From Thermoplasmata archaeon (GTDB lineage Archaea > Thermoplasmatota > Thermoplasmata > Halarchaeoplasmatales > Halarchaeoplasmataceae): a DNA stretch of 14,775 nucleotides. Every line of letters starts with the position of its first letter. Position 1 is the first letter of the stretch. Location: contig JAFDUB010000033.1 in assembly GCA_019594025.1 (NCBI GenBank), forward strand, positions 1 to 14,775, in the 5' to 3' direction. Below the pieces are notes generated by a model that saw only the letters and a program-made list of their open reading frames with translations, did no database searches and had not been told where the DNA came from. Shown in pieces: positions 1 through 6,373 of this stretch. The position numbers were made by a program, and so were the translations under genes.

Positions 1-2
1 AA

Positions 3-152
3 GATAGAGCAGACGTTGTTGTAGCGAACACATTAAAGGACGACGGTAGCGAAAAAACCCGTGCATTCATCACAGGAACTGGTAAGTGGTTTGAGGGACG
101 TAAGCGGTATATCGCCGATAGGGTATTATCAGTAGTCGAGAGACGTATATGA
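3..152 (+). CDS. C-terminal end of a probable phosphopantothenate-cysteine ligase (CoaB part of CoaBC), cut by the window edge
   Basis: An open frame runs from the window edge for 49 codons to a TGA at 150-152. The visible residues include ADVVVANTLKDDGSEKTRAF near the start and KRYIADRVLSVVE at the end. This pattern resembles the C-terminus of the CoaB domain, where a 'DLIVAN' strand is followed by a short nucleotide-contact segment and a final helix of the type 'sK..iA..Il..i'. CoaB joins cysteine to 4'-phosphopantothenate; in CoaBC the N-terminal half then decarboxylates the product. The stop overlaps the pantoate kinase start as ATGA, so the two are translationally coupled, and pantoate kinase acts earlier in the same pathway. 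Only about 50 residues are visible, so the family call is an inference helped by context. Another nucleotide-binding enzyme is possible. Confidence 0.5.
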   Translation, partial: DRADVVVANTLKDDGSEKTRAFITGTGKWFEGRKRYIADRVLSVVERRI

Positions 153-1003
153 GTTCCACCGCCTTTAGTCCTGGACATATTACGGGATTTTTCGTTCCCT
201 CTGAAAACTTATCTAACATGGAAAAGATAGGTTCTAGAGGTGCGGGGGTTTCAATCCAACTCGGTGCATACGCAGAGGTGGACGTGAAGGGAGCTACTTG
301 GGAAATAGAGCTAAATGGTAAGCGTTCCTCTTTCATGGTGGTAGAAAAGGCTGTTAGCTCTCTCGCTAAAGGAGGTACCATCAAAATCAACACCGAGCTT
401 CCCTTTAGCCAAGGATTTGGGATGAGCGGAGCTTGTGCATTATCCGCTGCAATGGGTGTCTGTGCTGAGGTGGGGATTTCTCGTGAAAAAGCGGTTATAT
501 CCGCGCATGTGGCAGAGGTTTTTTGCAGAACAGGATTAGGTGACGTGGTCGGTCAATCAACGGGGGGCTTCGAAGTGAGAATCAAACCAGGGATACCCCC
601 TCACGGAAAAATAATGAAGAGAGTAGAGAAAAAAGACATAGTTATAGGAGTGACCGGAAGTCCTTTAATCACACCTAATATACTTTCCGACCCATCCATC
701 AGCGAGTGGATAAAGTTAGTAGGCGAAGATTGTATGGATGATTTTTTACCGGATAATGGTTTCAAGCTTTTCTGCGAACTATCCAAAAGGTTTGCTCTTG
801 AAACGAGATTTATGAGAAGAAATATAGAACAAATACTGAACGAAGTGGAAGATATCGGGGTGGGCAGTATGTCCATGATCGGTAACTCGATTTTTCTCGT
901 AGGAGATACCGAGCTACTTTACGAACGTTTAGTAGATACCTTAGGAGCGGAAAACGTGTATCTTACGTCGATTGACAACGAAGGAGCACGTCTAGTGGAT
1001 TAG
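149..1003 (+). CDS. Pantoate kinase (archaeal GHMP-family CoA biosynthesis enzyme)
   Basis: A 284-residue GHMP-superfamily kinase. The N-terminus AFSPGHITGFFVPSENL followed by GSRGAGVSI (about residues 28-36) is typical of archaeal pantoate kinase, and the GHMP phosphate loop reads PFSQGFGMSGA at residues 85-95. GLGDVVGQSTGG (about 129-140) and a C-terminal MSMIGNSIF segment also fit. The enzyme phosphorylates pantoate with ATP to 4-phosphopantoate, the first step of the archaeal route to phosphopantothenate that replaces bacterial PanC/PanK. It is cytosolic. The ATG at 149 overlaps the upstream stop (ATGA), which fixes the start and links it to the probable CoaB gene. The partner 4-phosphopantoate-beta-alanine ligase is not in the window. 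The gene ends one base before the stop of the convergent DUF357 gene. Confidence 0.9.
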   Translation: MSSTAFSPGHITGFFVPSENLSNMEKIGSRGAGVSIQLGAYAEVDVKGATWEIELNGKRSSFMVVEKAVSSLAKGGTIKINTELPFSQGFGMSGACALSAAMGVCAEVGISREKAVISAHVAEVFCRTGLGDVVGQSTGGFEVRIKPGIPPHGKIMKRVEKKDIVIGVTGSPLITPNILSDPSISEWIKLVGEDCMDDFLPDNGFKLFCELSKRFALETRFMRRNIEQILNEVEDIGVGSMSMIGNSIFLVGDTELLYERLVDTLGAENVYLTSIDNEGARLVD

Positions 1004-1004
1004 A

Positions 1005-1289
1005 TTATTCCGCAAGGGTAAAAAGCATATCGTCTTCACCTGTATCGAAAAGACCTAATCTAGCTCCTGCATCCAGCCACCCATGTGCGTAGTTAACACA
1101 TGCGAAGGAATCTTCTAGCTTTTCTTCTTCAAAAAAATGTAATGCGTCGGAGTAATAACATTCCGCCATCTCTAAAAAATCCTCGGCAACTTTTCTAAGA
1201 TGGGACCTATGCGGAGGGGTGATCTTCACCTTATCTAAAGCCCTTTTTGTTTTTTGTAAATAACGCTTCACACGCTCTTCGGATACCAC
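1005..1289 (-). CDS. DUF357 family protein (small helical archaeal protein)
   Basis: A 94-residue protein, predicted almost entirely alpha-helical. It carries the DUF357 signature: a region of the form 'YYSDALHFFEEEKLEDSFACVNYAHGWLDAGARLGLF', here at about residues 45-81, with the conserved YAHGWLDAG block at 67-75. No enzymatic function is established for the family and no signal peptide or membrane segment is visible. Translation starts with GTG at 1287-1289; no in-frame ATG lies between it and residue 41, inside the conserved part. The start lies 5 bases after the HerA stop on the same strand, so it is probably co-transcribed with the HerA-like ATPase. The association may mean shared function, but nothing in the sequence says which. 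The stop is separated by one base from the convergent pantoate kinase stop. Confidence 0.85.
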   Translation of the reverse strand: MVSEERVKRYLQKTKRALDKVKITPPHRSHLRKVAEDFLEMAECYYSDALHFFEEEKLEDSFACVNYAHGWLDAGARLGLFDTGEDDMLFTLAE

Positions 1290-1294
1290 TTTTA

Positions 1295-2830
1295 TTACCC
1301 CACGACCCTTATAGAAGAGCCACCGTCCTTGCTTTCCCTAGGTCGAACTTCTAAAAATAGGGGTTCTGAGAGGCCGCCGCCGGATACGATAGCTTCACCG
1401 ATGGATAATCGCTGAATATCCTCTGCCATCTCTTTACTCAACCCTTCCACGGATGATTCAATAGCCTTGAGGTCGTTGGGATTTGTGACCTTTAAGATTA
1501 TTTGAGTGTTACATTGGCTCAATACATTTTTGTCAACTTTAGCCGGTCTCTGAGTTACGATTCCCAATCCAAGCCCAAACTTTCTGCCTTCGCTAGCTAT
1601 TGTTTGGAAAATTTCTGATGATTCAGTTTTACCTCGCTGAGGACAGAAATTATGTGCCTCTTCGGCGAACATCATCATTGGAGGTATCTTGTTTCTCTTT
1701 CTAAGCTCAAACAGAGCTGTGGATAATCGGGAAACTACGAAAGCCTGTACGTCTGGTTCGGTACCTTTTAGGTTGATTATAGCTGTCTTTCCCTCTCGAA
1801 CGATATCGTCCATCCGGGTACCTCTTGCAGCGAATATCCCTTTGGAATCCAGTGATTCCAGGGCAGAAATAACCGACGAGGAGTTACCTTCTTCGTTTTG
1901 TTTGAGTAGACGTGTTACGTCGGATATGCTGAAGAAACCTTTGGAAGCTGCCAGCCTAGACATAGCCCCATCCAATGAACTTACATTTGATTGTGTTTTA
2001 TTGACGCCGGTCATATCTAAAATTTTGCGGGGTTTCATGTTCCTAAAAGAAAATTTAAGAGGTTTAGAGCCGGGGTTAATTTCAGGGTCCGGTGAAAACT
2101 CCGTTATAACATCGCCATAACCTCTAGGTTCAACTCCAAAATCATTTTTACTTACTTTCCCAGCCTTTGCCAAGGAAGAGTATTCACCATGGGGATCGAG
2201 TATAACCAAGGTAACATTGTTTTTCATCATCTCTTCTATTATTACACCGGTGGTGTAACTCTTTCCGCTACCGGTTTTCGCTAGTACGGAAAGATGTTTC
2301 TGAGCAATTGTATTTATGTTCAACCTAACGTCTATCTCATGCCCTCTCAACTTTCCTACATATGCACCATTTTTATCTTCCTTTAGACCCAAAACATCCC
2401 TAATTAACCTGTCATCTGCAATGTATATCTTTTCTCCCGCTCTGAAAGGATTTCCGGGGGTCTTAAGAAGACCCCGATTATCCCGGAACCCAATAACCTT
2501 GACATTGGCGATCACCGTTTCTTCAATATCGACTTCCTCACCCATGGATATTTCCATAGCCATCTCAACCGACAGGTTTGTTTTTCTTTCTACACCCTCA
2601 ACCTGACCAAGTACCCAATCCGCGGTGGGATGAGCCATCATCACGTATTCACCTTTATCCACTGGTCGACAGACATTACATTTAAGTGATGTAATCCCAA
2701 CGTCGCCAAACGTTATGCCTACCATATTAGACTCGGTACTTTCGTCCTCCATGTTCCTATGTTCTCCTTCCGTTGTGAGTTCAGACCCCGATTCGGGCTC
2801 TTCGAGGTCCGTCAGACAAATCCCATCCAT
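1295..2830 (-). CDS. HerA-like hexameric ATPase (FtsK-HerA superfamily, bipolar DNA helicase/translocase type)
   Basis: A 511-residue ATPase. After a 35-residue acidic leader, MVGITFGDVGITSLKC (36-51) starts the N-terminal HAS-type beta-barrel. A RecA-like core follows: Walker A AKTGSGKS (184-191), an ILDPHGEYSSL segment (210-220), Walker B with catalytic acids MMMFAEEAH (385-393) and the sensor region IVTQRPAKV (424-432). HerA proteins form hexameric rings that pump DNA and, with NurA and Mre11-Rad50, resect DNA ends. No NurA, Mre11 or Rad50 gene is visible here, so it could be another HerA-family member. A TATA-like box at 2849-2858 lies about 24 bases upstream of the ATG at 2830, which fits a leaderless mRNA and supports the long form. 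The internal ATG at residue 36 matches the usual family start and remains an alternative. Confidence 0.88.
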   Translation of the reverse strand: MDGICLTDLEEPESGSELTTEGEHRNMEDESTESNMVGITFGDVGITSLKCNVCRPVDKGEYVMMAHPTADWVLGQVEGVERKTNLSVEMAMEISMGEEVDIEETVIANVKVIGFRDNRGLLKTPGNPFRAGEKIYIADDRLIRDVLGLKEDKNGAYVGKLRGHEIDVRLNINTIAQKHLSVLAKTGSGKSYTTGVIIEEMMKNNVTLVILDPHGEYSSLAKAGKVSKNDFGVEPRGYGDVITEFSPDPEINPGSKPLKFSFRNMKPRKILDMTGVNKTQSNVSSLDGAMSRLAASKGFFSISDVTRLLKQNEEGNSSSVISALESLDSKGIFAARGTRMDDIVREGKTAIINLKGTEPDVQAFVVSRLSTALFELRKRNKIPPMMMFAEEAHNFCPQRGKTESSEIFQTIASEGRKFGLGLGIVTQRPAKVDKNVLSQCNTQIILKVTNPNDLKAIESSVEGLSKEMAEDIQRLSIGEAIVSGGGLSEPLFLEVRPRESKDGGSSIRVVG

Positions 2831-2848
2831 GAGTATAAAATGCTCTCA

Positions 2849-2859
2849 TATTTTAAAAG
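2849..2859 (-). promoter_or_regulatory. TATA-like promoter of the HerA-DUF357 unit
   Basis: On the minus strand the sequence reads TTTTAAAATAT, close to the archaeal TATA consensus. Its centre is about 24 bases from the HerA ATG at 2830, so the transcript would start at or within a few bases of the start codon. No Shine-Dalgarno motif precedes the ATG, consistent with a leaderless message. Confidence 0.5.
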
Positions 2860-2869
2860 ATTTACCCTT

Positions 2870-2908
2870 AAAAAAAGAAAAAAGACAGTACAGTTTGTTA
2901 AAACTGTA
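2870..2908 (-). terminator. Hairpin plus T-tract terminator after the zinc-ribbon gene
   Basis: A perfect 8-bp inverted repeat, TACAGTTT at 2889-2896 and AAACTGTA at 2901-2908, encloses a 4-base loop. Read on the minus strand it is followed within a few bases by six T, one C and seven T (2883-2870). It lies 35-73 bases after the zinc-ribbon gene stop and just before the HerA promoter. Archaeal termination mainly needs the T-tract; the hairpin may protect the RNA 3' end. Confidence 0.7.
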
Positions 2909-2942
2909 GTTTATTGAAATGGGATTGCGTTTGTTAGATCTC

Positions 2943-3533
2943 CTATTCTTCATCCCATTCTTCGTCGTCTTCTCCTCCGAAGATATCCTCTTCTTCCCCG
3001 TCTTCTTCGTCTTCCTCTTCCTCGAGGTACTCTTCATCTTCGCCCCACTCTTCCTCATCCTCGAAGTAATCTTCTTCATCCTCGAATAACTCTTCTTCAG
3101 AGATCTCTTCTTGTCTAGTGTCTCTGTACCACAGGTATATCAAGATTATACCGATAATGGATATGACTGCTCCACTACCTCCAACCATCTGGTCGAGAGG
3201 ACCGTAAACATCAGGGGCATACCTATCAACACCTAGGATGTTCCATTCCATCACGTTATGGAACCATGACATGAAACTTAACCCTACACTCCCAAAGAGA
3301 AGGATCAAAATACCGAGGTAGAGCTTACCTTTACTGGGTTCCTCTTCAATAAGTTCCTCCCACTCATCCCCTATCTCTTCCTCTGAGGCCTCTTCTGACT
3401 CCCAGAGGTCCTCTTCCTCTTCTTCAAAAATCTGTCCGCACTCTGGGCATTCAGCAGCATCAAGAGGTATAACGCCCCCACAGGTAGGACATTCAGCCTC
3501 TTCGTAATCCACATCAATTTCGTTTGAACTCAT
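2943..3533 (-). CDS. Two-TM zinc-ribbon membrane protein with strongly acidic linker and tail, function unknown
   Basis: With the ATG at 3533 the protein has 196 residues. An N-terminal zinc ribbon (CPTC at 15-18, CPEC at 29-32) is followed by an acidic stretch (36-66), a transmembrane helix (about 71-89), a loop of about 30 residues containing aromatic and Pro residues, a second helix (about 121-136), and a 57-residue tail made almost only of Glu, Asp, Trp, Tyr, Gly and Phe. Basic residues flank both helices on the terminal sides (KGK 68-70, YRDTR 136-140), suggesting that both termini are cytoplasmic. The upstream codon at 3587 is rejected as start because a clear TATA-like box (3568-3580) lies between it and 3533. 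A 'zinc-ribbon plus TM' layout is common among archaeal proteins of unknown role; no enzyme motif is visible. The tail could bind cations or basic proteins, but this is conjecture. Confidence 0.75.
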   Translation of the reverse strand: MSSNEIDVDYEEAECPTCGGVIPLDAAECPECGQIFEEEEEDLWESEEASEEEIGDEWEELIEEEPSKGKLYLGILILLFGSVGLSFMSWFHNVMEWNILGVDRYAPDVYGPLDQMVGGSGAVISIIGIILIYLWYRDTRQEEISEEELFEDEEDYFEDEEEWGEDEEYLEEEEDEEDGEEEDIFGGEDDEEWDEE

Positions 3534-3567
3534 GATTATCCACTGGTAACGCAAATAGAACTTACCA

Positions 3568-3580
3568 TATATAATATTTA
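3568..3580 (-). promoter_or_regulatory. TATA-like promoter of the zinc-ribbon gene
   Basis: The minus strand reads TAAATATTATATA, a strong TATA-like element. Its centre is about 40 bases from the ATG at 3533, so transcription should start near 3547 and leave a leader of about 14 bases. This position excludes the longer reading frame beginning at 3587. Confidence 0.55.
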
Positions 3581-3587
3581 CCGTCAC

Positions 3588-3607
3588 TTAAGGTACCTTT
3601 TAAGGTA
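3588..3607. repeat. TTAAGGTA palindrome plus third half-site upstream of the zinc-ribbon promoter
   Basis: TTAAGGTACCTT at 3588-3599 is a near-complete palindrome, and the half-site TTAAGGTA recurs at 3600-3607, 12 bases further on. The cluster lies just upstream of the TATA/BRE region of the minus-strand zinc-ribbon gene and within the divergent intergenic region shared with the his operon. It has the form of an operator, but no regulator can be named. Confidence 0.3.
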
Positions 3608-3654
3608 ATTTATAATCAAAACAAAATCTTTTTTTGACGGTTTTAGAGATGGGC

Positions 3655-3680
3655 CATATAATCCGATAATCTTTTATCTT
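3655..3680 (+). promoter_or_regulatory. Probable his operon promoter region
   Basis: Two AT-rich elements resemble archaeal TATA boxes: CATATAAT at 3655-3662 and CTTTTATCTT at 3671-3680. They would place the transcription start near 3685 or 3704, giving a leader of about 50-70 bases before the hisZ ATG at 3755. A third TATA-like stretch at 3702-3713 would put the start at about 3733. The sequence alone does not choose among them; all put the TGTACA dyad at or downstream of the start site, or between TATA and ribosome binding site. Confidence 0.4.
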
Positions 3681-3718
3681 ACTTTAGAGTTACGTGATTG
3701 TTTAGTAAAATACCTGCA

Positions 3719-3734
3719 TGTACAAAATTGTACA
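3719..3734. promoter_or_regulatory. TRP-box-like operator in the his operon leader
   Basis: TGTACAAAATTGTACA is a perfect dyad with 7-bp arms and a 2-bp centre, containing two TGTACA hexamers. The same TGTAC-N6-GTACA layout occurs at 12694-12709 before trpB2. It is flanked by two copies of AATACCTGC (3709-3717 and 3734-3742). TGTACA is the TRP-box core bound by TrpY in Methanothermobacter thermautotrophicus (recalled from the literature). Position between the candidate TATA boxes and the hisZ ribosome binding site suits repression. Binding by the HTH-ACT protein at 12711-13208 is inferred. Confidence 0.6.
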
Positions 3735-3754
3735 ATACCTGCGGAGATGTGAGT

Positions 3755-4645
3755 ATGAAAAAAGACTTGTTCACAGAATCTGTAAAGCTGGCAAACGTCA
3801 CGAAGGAGGTACGCAATGTCTTCGAGATGTGGAACTACAAAGAGATTTTTCTACCTACTCTGGAACCTTATAGCAACGAGCTTCGTAAAGGACTTAAAAC
3901 AGCCAACCATAACGATTTTTATCTCGTGAAACCAGACATCACATCACAGATATCGGTCAATTTAAAGGATAAACGAAAGTTGAGGTTGTACTATATCTCC
4001 GAAGTGCTGGATGGTAATTCAGGAGAGTGGCAGGCAGGGATAGAGTATATCGGGGGAAAAACCAAACCAATGCAGATAGAGGTTCTAAGCGTTGTTATCA
4101 CAACCCTAGAAAGACTAGGTATTTCGAATTTCTACATCGATATAGGCAGTTTAGATATCTGGCGGAGGTCGATGAATAATATTAAGGAGTACGAAGAGGT
4201 GATATTCTCCGCACTAAAGAGCAGAAACTTCGGTCTCATCGAAGAATTAGGTTTAGGAGAAGAAAAAACCGAGGAGTTATGGGATCTTTTTAACTTCAGA
4301 GGAAAGAAATGCAGAGTTGAAGGTATAAACGACATAATAGAAACGTTAGACGACGACAGGATATTCATAGACTTCGGTACTGTTAGACCACTACCATACT
4401 ACGATGATCTTATATTCGAGGTTTACTCTTCGAATTTGGGTTACCCCCTTGGAGCCGGAGGTGGCTACCGTGTTAACGGGCAAAAGGCCTGTGGGTTCGC
4501 TTTCAAATTGAAAGGTTTTTTAGAGCTTTATGAAAGTGAGACGGTTGAAAAAGAGAGGAAAAAGATCTCCGGAGATATAAAAAAGGTATACGATAAGGCA
4601 AAATCTCTGGTATATGAAGGAGAACACATAGAGGTGGTAGATTGA
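3755..4645 (+). CDS. hisZ: ATP phosphoribosyltransferase regulatory subunit HisZ (HisRS paralogue)
   Basis: A 296-residue class II aminoacyl-tRNA synthetase-like protein without an anticodon-binding domain. Visible core elements are the motif-1-like IFLPTLEPYS (31-40), FYLVKPDITSQIS (55-67), a motif-2-like strand pair (about 77-100), YYDDLIFEVY (215-224), and the glycine-rich LGAGGGYRVNG followed by GFAFKL (232-252). It aligns best with HisZ, which forms a hetero-octamer with short-form HisG, enables its catalysis and mediates feedback inhibition by histidine. The next gene is a short-form HisG, which needs HisZ, so the assignment is well supported by context. The ATG at 3755 is preferred over the in-frame TTG at 3698: GGAGATGTG at 3743-3751 is a good ribosome binding site, and the longer form would run through the operator dyad. 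It is somewhat shorter than bacterial HisZ. Confidence 0.85.
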   Translation: MKKDLFTESVKLANVTKEVRNVFEMWNYKEIFLPTLEPYSNELRKGLKTANHNDFYLVKPDITSQISVNLKDKRKLRLYYISEVLDGNSGEWQAGIEYIGGKTKPMQIEVLSVVITTLERLGISNFYIDIGSLDIWRRSMNNIKEYEEVIFSALKSRNFGLIEELGLGEEKTEELWDLFNFRGKKCRVEGINDIIETLDDDRIFIDFGTVRPLPYYDDLIFEVYSSNLGYPLGAGGGYRVNGQKACGFAFKLKGFLELYESETVEKERKKISGDIKKVYDKAKSLVYEGEHIEVVD

Positions 4646-5259
4646 AAATAGTGCTTCCTAAGGGCCGTCTTTACGACCCAAGCTACAAACTACTCAAGAA
4701 GGTTGGAATAGACATCACTTCGCCAAGGGATAGGAACTTAAAATCAAAGAGCGAAGATTACGAGTTGTTCCTATCAAAGGCCTTCGATGTGCCGGTTTAT
4801 GTAGAACACGGTGTTGATATCGGAATTGTTGGTATGGATGTATACCTTGAGAGGGACAACGATGTTTTAGTACCACTAGAACTTCCCTTCGGTAAATGTC
4901 GCTTATCCCTAGCTATGCCGAAGTGGAATATCAGGGAGATTGAAGAGATGGATGGTTACAGCATCGCTACTAAATACGTTAACATCGCCAAGAGCTTTTT
5001 CGAGGACCAAGAAGTGGATGTTGATGTATTCAAGCTAAACGGTTCAATTGAGGTGGCTCCGCACATAGGCATTTCCGATGGTATAGTTGATATCGTACAG
5101 TCCGGGAGTACCTTGAAAGCCAACAATCTTGTGGAAGTGCATAAGTTGAAGGACATCTCCGCTCTTTTAATAGTAAACCGTATCTCTCAGAAGACGAAGT
5201 ACGACGAGATCAATCAGTTGGTGAAAAAGATAAGACAGGTGATAAAGGATGGAAATTAA
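4642..5259 (+). CDS. hisG: ATP phosphoribosyltransferase catalytic subunit, short form (HisG_S)
   Basis: A 205-residue protein starting MKIVLPKGRLYD. It condenses ATP and PRPP to phosphoribosyl-ATP, the committed step of histidine synthesis. The PRPP-binding loop reads GIVDIVQSGSTLKANNL at about 147-163, and VEHGVDIGIVGMDVYLE (54-70) is the family's 'GvaDlGivG.D' region. The length shows that the C-terminal ACT-like regulatory domain of long HisG is absent, which matches HisZ encoded immediately upstream. The TTG start at 4642 overlaps the hisZ stop as TTGA and is preceded by GAGGTGGT, arguing for coupled, equimolar synthesis. Many archaea instead carry the long-form HisG. Confidence 0.95.
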   Translation: MKIVLPKGRLYDPSYKLLKKVGIDITSPRDRNLKSKSEDYELFLSKAFDVPVYVEHGVDIGIVGMDVYLERDNDVLVPLELPFGKCRLSLAMPKWNIREIEEMDGYSIATKYVNIAKSFFEDQEVDVDVFKLNGSIEVAPHIGISDGIVDIVQSGSTLKANNLVEVHKLKDISALLIVNRISQKTKYDEINQLVKKIRQVIKDGN

Positions 5260-6373
5260 CAGCTACGTCGCTGAAATACTGAAGGATTTAAAGAACCGGG
5301 GTATGGAGGCGGTTAAAGATTACTCTAAAAAATTCGACGATTACGGCGGAGAGATTAGAGTTGCCAAAGAGGAATTCGCCAAGGTCGAATCCATACCAGA
5401 AGAAGACAAAAATATCATTAAGCGGGTTATCAAGAGGGTGGAGAGTGTACACAAAAAACAGATCAAAAGGGACCAGCTAAACAAAGAAGACGGTTTTACT
5501 TACGGCCTGGTATATAGGCCTATTGAGCGAGTCGGTCTCTACGTACCTGGTGGTAAACCCCTGCCTTCCTCTCTGATTATGATGGGAGTGCCTGCAAAGC
5601 TGGCAGGTGTGAAGGAAATAGTAGTTGCCAGTCCATCTCCAAAAGGGGCGATGGATGCCTACACACTATTTATAGCTAAAGAATTAGGTATAGAGGGGGT
5701 TTACAAGGTCGGAGGTGTCCAGGCTATCGGTGCCATGGCATACGGTATAGGTATGAAAAAGGTGGATAAGATATTCGGTCCGGGTAACAAATTCGTCACC
5801 GAGGCAAAAAGACAGGTTTACGGTACTGTTGGTATAGACTGTTTGGCAGGTCCGTCGGAGGTTTGTGTTATAGCCGACGATAGTGCAAATCCCAAGTACG
5901 TGCTGTTCGACCTCCTCTCTCAGGTTGAGCACGGTGGTGATTCAAAGGCGTGGCTGTTGAGTACGTCTAAAGAACTGTGTGATTACTGCTCGAAACCGGA
6001 GATCGAGGTGTATCATGAGGAATCATTAGATAGATGCTTAGAAAGGGCGAATGACATAGCTCCCGAGCACCTCCAGATAATAACCGACAAGCCTATGAAG
6101 CTAATACCTAAAATTACAAATGCAGGTGCGGTTTATATAGGTGAGTATACTCCTGCAGCTGCTTGTGATTATTTTGTAGGCGTAAACCACGTGCTTCCAA
6201 CCGGAAAGTCGGCAAGGTTCTCCTCCGTACTAACGGTTGACGATTTCATGAAGCGTATCTCATTAGCCAAGATGGATAAAAATGATATGTTAGAAGACCT
6301 TGATCTAGGAATCAGGATGGCGGAGATAGAAGATTTGGATTACCATAGAAAGTCTATGGAGGTAAGAAAATGA
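5249..6373 (+). CDS. hisD: Histidinol dehydrogenase
   Basis: A 374-residue enzyme catalysing the last two steps, NAD-dependent oxidation of L-histidinol to histidinal and then histidine. Signature segments are VGLYVPGG (95-102), FGPGNKFVTEAKRQVYGTVGID (176-197) and LAGPSEV (199-205). The zinc and catalytic residues appear intact: Gln225 and His228 in SQVEH, Glu273/His274 in APEHL, Asp307 in ACDYF and His366 near the C-terminus. It is about 50 residues shorter than E. coli HisD, mainly at the N-terminus. The start overlaps hisG by 11 bases, with GATAAAGGAT just upstream; its stop overlaps hisB as ATGA. The position as third gene of the operon, away from its substrate-producing partner HisC at the other end, follows the common G-D order. 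Confidence 0.96.
   Translation: MEINSYVAEILKDLKNRGMEAVKDYSKKFDDYGGEIRVAKEEFAKVESIPEEDKNIIKRVIKRVESVHKKQIKRDQLNKEDGFTYGLVYRPIERVGLYVPGGKPLPSSLIMMGVPAKLAGVKEIVVASPSPKGAMDAYTLFIAKELGIEGVYKVGGVQAIGAMAYGIGMKKVDKIFGPGNKFVTEAKRQVYGTVGIDCLAGPSEVCVIADDSANPKYVLFDLLSQVEHGGDSKAWLLSTSKELCDYCSKPEIEVYHEESLDRCLERANDIAPEHLQIITDKPMKLIPKITNAGAVYIGEYTPAAACDYFVGVNHVLPTGKSARFSSVLTVDDFMKRISLAKMDKNDMLEDLDLGIRMAEIEDLDYHRKSMEVRK

Noticed and set aside
1242..1257. T5-G-T6 run on the plus strand downstream of pantoate kinase
   Set aside because: It could terminate the plus-strand transcript, but it lies about 240 bases after the stop and encodes Lys residues of the DUF357 protein, so it is explained by coding.
2846..3079. 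Lys/Arg-rich frame opposite the acidic tail on the minus strand
   Set aside because: It is an out-of-frame reading of the GAA/GAG-rich acidic tail, which naturally yields Lys/Arg codons, and extends into the terminator.
3534..3587. Longer zinc-ribbon frame starting at 3587
   Set aside because: The clear TATA-like box at 3568-3580 lies downstream of this codon, so the transcript would not contain it.
3698..3754. Longer hisZ frame starting at TTG 3698
   Set aside because: It would translate through the TGTACA dyad and its flanking repeats. The ATG at 3755 has a good ribosome binding site and the family-like N-terminus.
3718..3873. Upstream ORF starting ATG 3718 out of frame with hisZ
   Set aside because: It begins inside the operator and runs deep into hisZ in another frame, with no ribosome binding site and Arg/Cys-rich composition; most likely chance.
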